Part shown: positions 42,101-50,137 of the stretch, piece by piece
Layout of the letters: each line of letters begins with the position of its first letter
Position numbering within the stretch: the first letter of the stretch is position 1
Assembly (NCBI RefSeq): GCF_017742215.1
Contig: NZ_JAGHKP010000002.1
Span: 964,737 to 1,028,736, forward strand
Source of the DNA: Chitinophaga chungangae
Lineage (GTDB): Bacteria > Bacteroidota > Bacteroidia > Chitinophagales > Chitinophagaceae
Reading direction: 5' to 3'
Length of the DNA stretch: 64,000 nucleotides
Program-made: the position numbers and the translations under genes
Notes under the pieces: generated by a model
The model's input: the letters and a program-made list of their open reading frames with translations, nothing else
Told to the model about the DNA's origin: nothing
The model's database searches: none

Positions 42101-42645
42101 CCGATCTTTTCTCGATGACCAATCTTTTCGCGGTGCTGAGGGGCAGTCATGAAATTACGCTGGAAGGCCGGCAGGAGTGGATACATTCCGAAGAAGAAAG
42201 GATGGCCGCGAACAAAACCCCGGTGGAATGGAAAGAGGCGGGCAATGTGAGAGGATATGTGCCGCAGGGCGTTGTGCGGAACGGGGTAGACAATGCGGGC
42301 AAGCCGGTGTACGTGAAAAACACGCAGGCGATGGACCCGGGGCAATACTGGTCGTTGTTTTATGCGGACGCAAAAGGCATCACCTCGCCGTTCCTCTACG
42401 ATGCGTCCTACATCAAAGTGCGGGAGCTGGCGCTGATGTACAGTTTGCCGCAGGCGATGCTGAAAAAAGCGGGGATAGGCGCGGTAACCGTTTCGGTAGT
42501 GAGCCGCAACCCGTTCATCCTGCATAAGAATGTACCGAACGTAGACCCGGATTCCAACTACAACAACGGGAACGGTCAGGGCCTCGAATACGGCTCGCTG
42601 CCATCGCGCAGGAGCTGGGGGCTGAACCTCAACGTGAGACTTTAA
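39175..42645 (+). CDS. SusC-like TonB-dependent transducer with STN domain
   Basis: A 1156-residue outer-membrane protein. It has a signal peptide (about 1-28), an STN signalling domain at 30-105 (NWENTALSSVFRQIEQAANV, then RLKIDSQRLDAVVERLC), a carboxypeptidase-regulatory domain at 118-190 (LHGKVLNEKNEPLPGVTVHN), a plug with TVVVTALGIKREARALGYA and SRVIIRGNTQISGNNQPLYVVDGVP, and a C-terminal barrel. The STN domain passes ligand occupancy to the FecR protein encoded just upstream, so the locus is probably self-inducing. SusD follows 34 nt downstream. Confidence 0.96.
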   Translation: MKRTIPRSCMMPALLWLCLTISTATSAQQKVYSFNWENTALSSVFRQIEQAANVRFSYNPSGIKEDMPVRLKIDSQRLDAVVERLCKAINSNYRITDNIVMLRPSNEPPAAADYRLHGKVLNEKNEPLPGVTVHNQRLRKAVHTLADGVFSIDAAPGDHIEFSMIGFERQVNAAGAEGSTMVVTMKEKVTDLGTVVVTALGIKREARALGYAHAEVNGDDMKRARETNVINSLAGKVPGLIINSTAGGPAGSSRVIIRGNTQISGNNQPLYVVDGVPIDNSNYGQVSGDKYSSGFDFGDAISAINPDDIETISVLKGPSASALYGSRAGHGVILITTKKGTLKKALGIEFNSTATMEKQLTRFDDYQYQYGQGTGGTIPRDRDQARTTMFSNFGARLDPTLMVASFDGKQRPYGLVQNNIENFFRTGSTFTNTISLTSATDNTAFRLSLSDLKNNDIVPTSEMRRNTANFSSNSKFGKRLTLDAKVMYMREEVNNRPALADDAGNIGNAFVGLANNIDQSIFSTGYKNDNGDYVDWGGGEYRLNPYWVINEMRNSTKKDRIMGNIVTNYQFADWIGLQGRFSTDITYFKYRKYSPPSTPGSITGRYEGIDQKFHTTEADLLLTLQKQFTPNWYGAARLGSSLSQYSRPGVNLMGTDMQLEEISINSFNDRVATETESRKRINSFYGLFSGAYKNWAYLDVTVRRDASSTLPTTDNTYLYSSFSGSFIFTDAFKIKNKVLTYGKLRASVAEVGNDTDPHMLNLNYALLQQKINGDAAGGISTTVLPPDSLRPTRTRSYEVGTELKFFSGNIGLDVTAYTQDSRDQINYVPIPTSSGYRTRLVNAGVIQNKGIEIALSATPVRTENFRWDISVNAARNKNTVKSLATGIPFLTLSDARWLGVSVVAQPEAPYGAILGYDYQRDPSGNVILDSITLTPMPTDERKVMGKGTWDWTGGLTTTLSYKNFTFNAILDMKQGADLFSMTNLFAVLRGSHEITLEGRQEWIHSEEERMAANKTPVEWKEAGNVRGYVPQGVVRNGVDNAGKPVYVKNTQAMDPGQYWSLFYADAKGITSPFLYDASYIKVRELALMYSLPQAMLKKAGIGAVTVSVVSRNPFILHKNVPNVDPDSNYNNGNGQGLEYGSLPSRRSWGLNLNVRL

Positions 42646-42679
42646 ACCGAGCCGTATGAACCACAAAAAAAGAACCCGT

Positions 42680-44263
42680 ATGAAAAGTTATTATAATTTC
42701 CTGGTATGCCTGGGCCTGATGATGGTGGGCTGCAACGACTTCGGGGATATGAACACCAATCCCACGCAAAGCACCACTATGGACCCTGCCCTTCAACTGG
42801 TACAGGTACAGGCCCGTTTTTCCGGCGACCTTGAATCCAATGAAAGGGTGAGCACTTTCATGTGCATGCCCATGGTTCAACAGCTGGGCGGCGCCTGGGC
42901 CTGCCAGTATGGCGGCTTTTACGTAAAGCAGCAGCAATATATGAGCATCCTCTGGGAACTGAACTACACCAACGACGTGCTGAACCTGGTAGACGCCGTG
43001 AACCGCGCCAAAGACGATCCCAAGAAACCCAATCTTTACAACATCCTTCGCATCATGAAGGTGTACCTCTTCGCGCGCCTCACCGACCTGTACGGCGACA
43101 TTCCCTACAGCGAAGCTTCCGCGGGATATACGCAAAAGATCGTGCGCCCGAAATACGACCGGCAGGAAGATATCTACAACGACTTCTTCAAAGAACTGAC
43201 CGAAGCATCCATTGCATTGGACGCTTCGCGGGATAATGTGGCCAACGACCAGTTTTACAAAGGCGACATCGGCAAATGGAAAAAATTCGCCAACAGCCTG
43301 CATCTTCGTCTTGCCATGCGCCTTGTGAAACGCGACGCGGCCAAAGCAAAAACCGAGGCTGAGAAGGCTTTTGCACGCGGGGTTTTCGAAGGCAACGAAG
43401 ACATCTGCAAAATGACGCACGCCAACATCCTCAACAATTACGCGGACGTTCGCGGCAACGGTCTTTCCGCTTCCATTTCACAAGGTGAGGTAGTGCCTTA
43501 CCGCTTCAACCAGGTATTTATCGACGCGCTGCGCAATACCAACGATCCGCGACTGAATTACATCGCCAAATATTACATCGACAAACCGTACGCGTTTATG
43601 GAGCGGACAGACATCACCAACGAAGTGAAAGCCGTAGTGGGATATACCGCCTGCAAAAACGGCGATTTTGTGTGGGACGACTGGAAAAACACTTTCACTA
43701 TCCAGGTGCCGGGCCTTGGCGCTTACGATGTGGGCAACAACACGCAGAAGCTGCAGCTGGCCAATTTCCTCATCGCCAACGACGCGCCTTTCCTTCACCT
43801 CACTTATGCCGAAACAGAGCTGCTGCTGGCCGAAGCATGTTTCCGCTGGAGCCTCAACCTCAACGGCGATTTTATGGCGCATTACAACAGGGGCATAGAA
43901 GCCGCCATGAAACAGCTCGCCATTTACAGCGGCGGCCCGCAGATCGGCGATACCGAGATCAACAAATACAAAACAGACAATGTGATAGCACCGGGGCAGG
44001 AACTGGCCATGATCAACCACCAGCTGTGGGTGGCGCTTTTCATGAACGGCCCCGAAGCTTATGCCAACTGGCGCCGCAGCGGTTTCCCGGTGCTTACGCC
44101 GGGTTATAAGCCGGGTTATTCCAGCATCAACAGCATCCCGCGCAGGTTCGAATACCCGCTCTCCGAAAAAGAACAGAACGCCGACAATTATAACAAGGCG
44201 GTGCAGGCCATGGACGGGAAAACAGACGACTGGACGGGCCGCGTATGGTGGGATAAGCAATAG
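42680..44263 (+). CDS. SusD-like lipoprotein (SusD/RagB superfamily, PF12771 type)
   Basis: A 527-residue lipoprotein with lipobox LMMVGCNDF (Cys about residue 18), NTNPTQSTTMDPALQLVQVQ, and helices such as LFARLTDLYGDIPYSEA and FLHLTYAETELLLAEACFRW that match the second SusD family (SusD/RagB-2). The C-terminal segment YANWRRSGFPVLTPG, then RRFEYPLSEKEQN, is also diagnostic. The ATG at 42680 sits directly before the signal sequence; one at 42656 would add eight polar residues. It forms the lid of the upstream STN-SusC. Confidence 0.95.
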   Translation: MKSYYNFLVCLGLMMVGCNDFGDMNTNPTQSTTMDPALQLVQVQARFSGDLESNERVSTFMCMPMVQQLGGAWACQYGGFYVKQQQYMSILWELNYTNDVLNLVDAVNRAKDDPKKPNLYNILRIMKVYLFARLTDLYGDIPYSEASAGYTQKIVRPKYDRQEDIYNDFFKELTEASIALDASRDNVANDQFYKGDIGKWKKFANSLHLRLAMRLVKRDAAKAKTEAEKAFARGVFEGNEDICKMTHANILNNYADVRGNGLSASISQGEVVPYRFNQVFIDALRNTNDPRLNYIAKYYIDKPYAFMERTDITNEVKAVVGYTACKNGDFVWDDWKNTFTIQVPGLGAYDVGNNTQKLQLANFLIANDAPFLHLTYAETELLLAEACFRWSLNLNGDFMAHYNRGIEAAMKQLAIYSGGPQIGDTEINKYKTDNVIAPGQELAMINHQLWVALFMNGPEAYANWRRSGFPVLTPGYKPGYSSINSIPRRFEYPLSEKEQNADNYNKAVQAMDGKTDDWTGRVWWDKQ

Positions 44264-44289
44264 CATTTCAATCACTAACAATCAAGGTC

Positions 44290-45618
44290 ATGCACAAAAA
44301 ACTAAATATACTGCTGGTTAGCATCCTCGCCCTCGCGGCTTGCGGGAAAGAACGCATCAAAGACCCCGAGTTCGGCCCCGGAGATTACCCGCGCATCTTC
44401 GATATACAGAACGCATTTATTTCGCCCGTGCGCATCCTCGACGAAGGGCAAACGGCGGACTTCAAAGGGCTGGTGTATTCCCCGGGCGGCAAAGTGAATA
44501 TTTCCTGGAAAGTGGACGGGGAAGAAAAGTCCAAAGACACGGTTTTTTCTTTTACGCCCACGGCGGGCGGCGAATACACGGTTTCGCTGGAAGTGGAAAT
44601 GAACGGCCTGAAAAGCGGGCGCAGCTCCAAAGTGCTGGTTAAGCCGGCGACCTATACGCCAAAACCGTATACGAAAGTGATCATGTCTTACCTCACCGCG
44701 GAGGGCACCGCGCTGAATGTGAACTGGGAGCAGTCCACCCACGTAACGTTCCTAGCCGGCCGCGTAGCGTCAGACGGTACGGTGGACCTTTCGGCCGGGC
44801 AGACCAACCAGCGTATGGACGAACTGGTGGCGCGCGGGCACATTGCAGGGAGGGCCGTGCTGCTGGGCCTTGCGGGCAGGCTTTCGCCGGTGGACGGATG
44901 GGCTTTATATGAAGCGAACGATTTTGGCGAGGCGATCCGCACGCCGGCAACACGCGCCGCGCTGGTAACCGCCGTTGCAAATTATGTGACCGCCCGCAAG
45001 CTGGACGGTGTAGATGTGATGATGAGCGACATTAATTCCGGCGCTTACGCGCAGAACGTGGCGGCCATCGCGCCGTTTATCTCCGAGCTGAAAGCCTCGC
45101 TGCCGGCGGGCTCCATCGTAACCGTAACCGTCGGCGCGGGATGGCAGCATTGGGATTATCCGAGCCTTGCCGCCGCCACCTGGGTGAATGTGCGCGCGTT
45201 TGAAGACGGGCTGCATGTAGGCCCGGGCGCGCCGAGAGGCCAGGCGTCTTCCTACGATTATATGCTTGCAGCGGCGAAGATCTGGGTAGATTTTCACCTG
45301 CCCGCGGACAAACTGGTGATCGGTATTCCCGCGTTCGGGCTGCGGTACAACGCGGTAGACGGGAACGGCAACAATCTCGACTGGGGCTCGTACGATTATG
45401 TGCCATACAGAACGATCCTCGGCTTCGATGCGCAAGCCGCCACGAAAGAACAGGTGAACCATGCGCAGGGCGTGTATTACAACGGTCAGCCATTGGTGAA
45501 AAAGAAAGGCGACTTCCTGAAAACGTCTGCTTACAAAGGGGCGTACCTCTGGGCCGCGGATTACGACAGCCAGGATGATAAGGCCTTACTCAAAGAATTA
45601 CATAACTCATTGAAATAG
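44290..45618 (+). CDS. GH18-fold surface lipoprotein with degenerate catalytic motif
   Basis: A 442-residue lipoprotein (LALAACGKE, Cys18). Residues about 40-118 look like a PKD/Ig-type domain (KVNISWKVDGEEKSKDTVF, then GGEYTVSLEV). Residues 125-440 resemble a glycoside hydrolase family 18 barrel (TKVIMSYLTAEG, GRAVLLGLAG, KLVIGIPAFGLRY, GAYLWAADYDS). The GH18 active site DGxDxDxE should lie at 239-246, but the sequence is DGVDVMMS: the middle Asp is Met244 and the acid Glu is Ser246. It is therefore probably a non-hydrolytic glycan-binding protein of the SusE/SGBP type. It ends this Sus operon at a terminator. Confidence 0.8.
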   Translation: MHKKLNILLVSILALAACGKERIKDPEFGPGDYPRIFDIQNAFISPVRILDEGQTADFKGLVYSPGGKVNISWKVDGEEKSKDTVFSFTPTAGGEYTVSLEVEMNGLKSGRSSKVLVKPATYTPKPYTKVIMSYLTAEGTALNVNWEQSTHVTFLAGRVASDGTVDLSAGQTNQRMDELVARGHIAGRAVLLGLAGRLSPVDGWALYEANDFGEAIRTPATRAALVTAVANYVTARKLDGVDVMMSDINSGAYAQNVAAIAPFISELKASLPAGSIVTVTVGAGWQHWDYPSLAAATWVNVRAFEDGLHVGPGAPRGQASSYDYMLAAAKIWVDFHLPADKLVIGIPAFGLRYNAVDGNGNNLDWGSYDYVPYRTILGFDAQAATKEQVNHAQGVYYNGQPLVKKKGDFLKTSAYKGAYLWAADYDSQDDKALLKELHNSLK

Positions 45619-45643
45619 TACATTTTTGGTTAATTGAGCAAAG

Positions 45644-45667
45644 GGTCGGCCGCGAGGCCGGCCTTTT
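45644..45667 (+). terminator. Intrinsic terminator of the second Sus operon
   Basis: GGTCGGCC (45644-45651) pairs with GGCCGGCC (45656-45663) around GCGA, followed by TTTT and a further T-rich run. Confidence 0.85.
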
Positions 45668-45705
45668 GATTTTTTCAGTAACTTTAAATACACCAAAGCA
45701 GGTTT

Positions 45706-46206
45706 TTGTTGCAACCCGAGCAGGTCCCTACCGAAGAAATACTTCTCGCACAATTGCGCGAGGGCAATATCGTGGCGAAACAATGGTTATACGACCGTTA
45801 TGCCGCCCCGCTTTACGGTCACCTCATTCAACTGACCGGCGCGAAACCGATTGCAGATGACTTGCTTGTGATCACTTTCGAAAGAATTTTTAAAAATATC
45901 CATGAATATGAACAAAGCCGCGGAATATCCTTATTTTCGTGGTTAATAAAAATGGCGCGGGAAACGGCAATTAAAACGCCCTCCGACGCCGGATTAACTG
46001 GTAATGACATCACTCACAGCAGAAGTGGAGCCCTGCACTTTATGAATGCCCTCAGCGAACAATGTAAACGGGTGTTTGTTTTGTGTTATTATAAGGGATT
46101 TTCAAGAATAGAGACGGCGAAACAATTAGACATGACAGACGAGCAGGTGCTTAATTACCTGAAAGAAGCCCTGACCGCGCTCAGAAGATTTTCAAGACGC
46201 AGTTGA
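45706..46206 (+). CDS. ECF-like RNA polymerase sigma factor (TTG start)
   Basis: A 166-residue sigma factor. Region 2 covers about 15-80 (NIVAKQWLYDRYAAPLYGHL, DLLVITFERIFKNIHEYEQ, ISLFSWLIKMARETAI) and region 4 about 105-165 (ALSEQCKRVFVLCYYKGFSRIETAKQLDMTDEQVLNYL). The only in-frame start after the stop at 45685 that covers region 2 is TTG at 45706 (or the next codon, also TTG). A degenerate TAACTTTA box lies about 20 nt upstream. Its stop overlaps the TTG start of the presumed anti-sigma gene. Confidence 0.82.
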   Translation: MLQPEQVPTEEILLAQLREGNIVAKQWLYDRYAAPLYGHLIQLTGAKPIADDLLVITFERIFKNIHEYEQSRGISLFSWLIKMARETAIKTPSDAGLTGNDITHSRSGALHFMNALSEQCKRVFVLCYYKGFSRIETAKQLDMTDEQVLNYLKEALTALRRFSRRS

Positions 46207-46670
46207 AAGTTGAAGAATACATAGAAAACGGTATGGTGGAAAGCTACGTGCTTGGCCTGGCTACTCCCGAGGAAAGGGAGGAGATGGAAAGACTTTTGCC
46301 CCAATACCCGGAACTGCAAACAGAATTACTAATCGTCGAAAATACCTTTCATAAACTCTGGCTCGAAGATGCGTACCCGCCGCCCATTGAGCTGCGCCAG
46401 CGCACCCTCCGACCCTACGACTGGGCGGATACCAACGCCGGCCCCGAGAAAAAACCGAACTACACTTTCATCAACATCGCGCCCAACCAGTCCGACTTTA
46501 TCACCGTGCATAAAGTCTGGAAATGGATCTTTCTTGCGGCGTTCCTTTTATTCAAACTCTGCCTTTTCCTCGCGTTCTTCTTTTATTTCAAATACCGGCA
46601 GGCGGAAGACCGCCAGCAGGACCGGGAAAAAGTAAGACAGGAATACCAGAATCAGAATATCCCCCGCTGA
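46203..46670 (+). CDS. Short membrane anti-sigma-like protein (TTG start)
   Basis: A 155-residue protein whose N-terminus (VEEYIENGMVESYVLGLATPEEREEMERLL) resembles the sigma-binding domain of RskA-type anti-sigma factors. One transmembrane helix is at about 107-129. After it only about 26 charged residues remain, with heptad-like Gln/Glu/Arg content, so the usual large extracytoplasmic sensor domain is absent. The TTG start overlaps the sigma stop codon in a TTGA arrangement, giving 4-nt translational coupling. Anti-sigma function is inferred from position and N-terminal similarity. Confidence 0.75.
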   Translation: MKVEEYIENGMVESYVLGLATPEEREEMERLLPQYPELQTELLIVENTFHKLWLEDAYPPPIELRQRTLRPYDWADTNAGPEKKPNYTFINIAPNQSDFITVHKVWKWIFLAAFLLFKLCLFLAFFFYFKYRQAEDRQQDREKVRQEYQNQNIPR

Positions 46671-46783
46671 CCTTCTCCGGCACGTGTGTTCTCTCACGTG
46701 TAAGTCGTTCATTCCCAATTCTCCAAACAAATCCTTGTTTTCCAATGTTGTAATGAAAGTTACAAACCATTTAATATTTAGCT

Positions 46784-48190
46784 ATGGCACAACGTCGCGA
46801 ACACGACTTCCTGGGAGAGCGCGAGATCCCGAAAGATGTTTATTATGGTATCCAGACCCTCCGGGCGATCGAGAATTTCCACATCACCGGCATCCCGCTG
46901 AAAGTAGAGCCGCTTTTCGTGCAGGCCCTCGGTTTCGTGAAAAAAGCCGCCGCCCTGGCCAATTCCGAGCTGGGCGTATTCGACAAAAACATCGCGTCGG
47001 AGATCGTGAAAGCAGCGGACCGTGTGATTGCCGGCGAATTCAACGACCAGTTCATTACCGACCTCATCCAGGGCGGGGCGGGCACTTCGGTGAACATGAA
47101 CGCGAACGAAGTGATCGCCAACGTGGCGCTGGAAATGATGGGAAAACAAAAAGGCGAATACGAATTTTGTCATCCCAACAATCACGTCAACTGCTCGCAA
47201 TCCACCAACGACGCGTATCCCACGGCTTTCCGCATTGCGCTGATCAATAAGCTGAACGATTATAAAACCAGTCTTGATAAACTGGCCCAGTCTTTCGAAA
47301 ACAAAGGCGAGGAATTTAAACAGGTGCTCAAAATGGGCCGCACGCAATTGCAGGACGCGGTGCCCATGAGCATGGGCGATGAATTCAAAGCGTTCGCCAC
47401 TAATCTCCGCGAGGAGCTGTCGCGCATTGAAGACAGCAAAAGCCTCATTTCCGAGATCAACATGGGCGCCACGGCCATTGGCACCGGCGTGAACGCGCCG
47501 AAGGAATATCCCGAGCTGGTGACCAAATATCTCCGCGAAGTGACCGGCCTCGATCTCAAGCTGGCGTCTGACCTCATCGAAGCGACCTACGACGCGGGGG
47601 CTTACGTGCAGCTGTCTGGCGTGCTGAAACGAACCGCCGTGAAAGTTTCCAAGATCTGCAACGATCTGCGGCTGTTATCGTCCGGCCCACGGTGCGGGCT
47701 AAACGAGATCAATCTCCCGCCCATGCAGCCCGGCTCGTCCATCATGCCCGGCAAGGTAAACCCGGTGATCCCCGAAGTGGTGAACCAGACCGCGTTTTAC
47801 GTGATCGGCGCCGACCTTACGCTTACCCTGGCCGCGGAAGCCGGTCAGCTGCAGCTGAACGTGATGGAGCCGGTTATTTCGTTTTCCCTCTTCACTTCCA
47901 TTACATATATGACCAACGCCTGCAATACGCTCCGCGAAAAATGCGTGGACGGTATTACGGCGAATGCGGACCATACGCAGCAGATGGTGATGCAAAGCAT
48001 TGGCATCGTGACCCAGCTGAATCCCATCATCGGCTATGAAAAATCGGCCGCCATTGCGCGCGAGGCGCTGGAAACCGGCAAATCGGTGCACGACATCGCG
48101 GTGAAGGAAAAGAAACTGGTGACCCAGGAAAAATGGGACGAGATATTTACGTTCGAGAATATGATCCGCCCCAAATTCATCAACAGTTAA
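46784..48190 (+). CDS. aspA: Aspartate ammonia-lyase
   Basis: A 468-residue member of the aspartase/fumarase superfamily. It begins REHDFLGEREIPKDVYYGIQT, typical of AspA rather than FumC, and has NVNDAYPTA-like QSTNDAYPTAFRIAL and the signature PGSSIMPGKVNPVIPE with the flexible catalytic serine loop. It converts L-aspartate to fumarate and ammonium in the cytoplasm. The Dcu-type transporter downstream forms a functional unit: aspartate uptake in exchange for fumarate or succinate. Two CACGTG sites about 85-100 bp upstream may be regulatory. Confidence 0.94.
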   Translation: MAQRREHDFLGEREIPKDVYYGIQTLRAIENFHITGIPLKVEPLFVQALGFVKKAAALANSELGVFDKNIASEIVKAADRVIAGEFNDQFITDLIQGGAGTSVNMNANEVIANVALEMMGKQKGEYEFCHPNNHVNCSQSTNDAYPTAFRIALINKLNDYKTSLDKLAQSFENKGEEFKQVLKMGRTQLQDAVPMSMGDEFKAFATNLREELSRIEDSKSLISEINMGATAIGTGVNAPKEYPELVTKYLREVTGLDLKLASDLIEATYDAGAYVQLSGVLKRTAVKVSKICNDLRLLSSGPRCGLNEINLPPMQPGSSIMPGKVNPVIPEVVNQTAFYVIGADLTLTLAAEAGQLQLNVMEPVISFSLFTSITYMTNACNTLREKCVDGITANADHTQQMVMQSIGIVTQLNPIIGYEKSAAIAREALETGKSVHDIAVKEKKLVTQEKWDEIFTFENMIRPKFINS

Positions 48191-48200
48191 TTTCACGAAA

Positions 48201-48444
48201 CATACCCGGGAAACAGAATTTGATATCAGCGGGGTGAATACTTTGCTGAAAGTCGATATCTTGTACGGTTATTCGAACAGGAATCCTATACTGGTAGACG
48301 CGAAAGATAAAGCGCAGGCATCGTGGTAATGCGCTCGTCGCGCACGGGAAGCGGCCGGGTAACGCTGCACGCGGAAACGGACGGCAAGGCGCCGGGTAGC
48401 ATAGTGAGCGAGGACCTGAACCGGCGAAAGCCCGTAACCAGCTG
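48201..48444 (+). pseudogene. Frameshifted remnant resembling a GH2 C-terminal domain
   Basis: This stretch between aspA and the transporter reads, in one frame from 48201, ETEFDISGVNTLLKVD and, after a frame change near 48312, AGIVVMRSSRTGSGRVTLHA to a stop at 48442-48444. The pattern (F-x-I-x-G...VD..., then V-V-x-R-S-x-x-x-x-G-x-V-x-L-x-A) matches the C-terminal Ig-like domain of GH2 beta-galactosidase-type enzymes. The N-terminal catalytic part and a start codon are absent. It is probably debris of a lost glycosidase gene. Confidence 0.45.
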
Positions 48445-48539
48445 ATGCCGGCGTTGCTTACAACAAAAGGCCCGAAGAAGGTCCGGGAAATGTTTTTCGA
48501 ATACCAAAATGAGTTCCACATCTAAACATAAACGAAAAC

Positions 48540-49880
48540 ATGATCTGGCTTCAATTTGCAGTTCTTTTAGTGGCTATCCTCATTGGCGCGCGCATGAAAG
48601 GCATCGGCCTGGGCGTAATGGGCATGGCGGCGCTGGCCGTATACCTTTTTGTATTCCGCATGCGGCCCGCGGAGCCGCCGATAGACGTAATGCTCATTAT
48701 TCTCGCCGTGGTGTCTACCGCCGCTACCATGCAGGCCGCGGGCGGTATGGATTACCTCGTGCGCGTGGCGGAAAAGATCCTTCGTTCCAAACCCTCCATG
48801 ATCACGCTGATGGGCCCGCTGGTGACGTTTTGTTTCACCGTGTTCGCCGGCACTGCACATATCACTTATTCGCTGCTGCCCATTATCGCGGAAGTAGCCA
48901 CAAAAAAACGCATCAGGCCGGAAAGACCGCTGAGCATTTCCGTGATCGCAGCGCACCTGGGCATTACGGCCAGCCCCATTTCGGCCGCCACCGCCGCCAT
49001 GATCACCATTTTGCCGGGCGCGCTGGAGCCAGTGCAAATTTTAAAAGTATGTATCCCTGCCTGTCTCGTAGGTATTTTGTGCGGGGTGATCGTGGTATGG
49101 AAAAAAGGGAAAGACCTGGAAAAAGATCCCGTGTTCCTCGAAAAAATGAAAGACCCTGAATTTGCCGCCGAGCTGGACGCGGAAACCAAAACGGACGAAA
49201 AACCGCTGAAGCCCGGCGCCAAAACTTCCGTGATCATATTCGCCATTGCCGTGCTGGCGATCGTACTGGCGGGCGCCTTCAAAGGCATGTTGCCCACGTT
49301 TGAGCCCGGCGCGGCCAATCTTTCCGTGAATGCGAACGGCACCATCAAAATGGCCGCGGTGATAGAGCTGGTGATGCTGGCGGCCGCCGCGCTGATGCTG
49401 CTTTTCACCCGCACGCCCACCACCGAGGTGGCCAAAGCCAGCCTGTTCACCGCGGGCGGGCAGGCGGTAGTGTCTATCTTCGGCGTGGTGTGGATGAGCG
49501 CCACTTTTATGGCCGCGCACGAAACCACTATCGAACATGCATTGGGCGATATGGTCACCGCCGCGCCCTGGACGTTTGCCATCGCATTGTTCGTGCTGAG
49601 CATGCTGCTGTTCAGCCAGGCGGCCACCACCAAGGCTTTGATGCCGCTGGGCGTGCTGCTGGGCATTGCACCGCATAACCTGGTAGCTATGTTCCCCGCC
49701 ACCAACGGCGATTTCGTGCTGCCCGGCTACCCCACGCTGCTGGCGGCCATCAACTTCGACCGTACCGGCAGCACACACATCGGGAAATATCTTGTGAACC
49801 ATAGTTTTATGATACCCGGGCTGGTGGCCGTGAGCGCATCGGTAGCGGCGGGGTTCCTGTTTGCCGGCTTATTCTGGTAG
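48540..49880 (+). CDS. Anaerobic C4-dicarboxylate transporter, Dcu family
   Basis: A 446-residue protein with 10-12 membrane helices. The DcuA/DcuB family segments are visible: AAGGMDYLVRVAEKILRSKP, FAGTAHITYSLLPIIAEVA, ITASPISAATAAMITIL and LFSQAATTKALMPLGV, with GDFVLPGYPT near the end. Dcu proteins exchange aspartate, fumarate, malate and succinate during fumarate respiration or nitrogen uptake. Its place after aspA supports aspartate import with fumarate or succinate export. The intervening degraded GH2 fragment separates the two by 349 bp, so co-transcription is uncertain. Confidence 0.93.
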   Translation: MIWLQFAVLLVAILIGARMKGIGLGVMGMAALAVYLFVFRMRPAEPPIDVMLIILAVVSTAATMQAAGGMDYLVRVAEKILRSKPSMITLMGPLVTFCFTVFAGTAHITYSLLPIIAEVATKKRIRPERPLSISVIAAHLGITASPISAATAAMITILPGALEPVQILKVCIPACLVGILCGVIVVWKKGKDLEKDPVFLEKMKDPEFAAELDAETKTDEKPLKPGAKTSVIIFAIAVLAIVLAGAFKGMLPTFEPGAANLSVNANGTIKMAAVIELVMLAAAALMLLFTRTPTTEVAKASLFTAGGQAVVSIFGVVWMSATFMAAHETTIEHALGDMVTAAPWTFAIALFVLSMLLFSQAATTKALMPLGVLLGIAPHNLVAMFPATNGDFVLPGYPTLLAAINFDRTGSTHIGKYLVNHSFMIPGLVAVSASVAAGFLFAGLFW

Positions 49881-50040
49881 CAATACGTTAACGATCGCCC
49901 CGGCAACAAAGTGAACTTTTTTTTGTTGGTATTAGATTAGTGCCTGGTGTCAAACACCGCCGCCTGGCGGCAGAACAAAAATACGCGGGGCATGGCGTTA
50001 CATACCCTGATATCACGCCATTGACGATACTTTGATACAA

Positions 50041-50109
50041 AAGCGGTTCTCAAGCGCGACCGGGTTCAGCGGACAATTACATATTACCGGTTGAAGGAGG
50101 GAACCGCTT
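50041..50109. promoter_or_regulatory. Inverted repeat before the VOC gene
   Basis: AAGCGGTTC (50041-50049) and GAACCGCTT (50101-50109) are perfect 9-bp inverted arms separated by 51 bp; the right arm abuts the -7 box at 50109. It may be an operator or a long hairpin. Confidence 0.4.
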
Positions 50110-50116
50110 ACCTTTG
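50109..50116 (+). promoter_or_regulatory. -7 element of the VOC gene (TACCTTTG)
   Basis: TACCTTTG is a full TAnnTTTG match ending 21 nt before the ATG at 50138. It shows that a GTG at 50114, inside the box, is not the start. The nearest TTG upstream has a short 15-bp spacer. Confidence 0.55.
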
Positions 50117-50137
50117 TGTAAAAAAACAGCAGTATTC

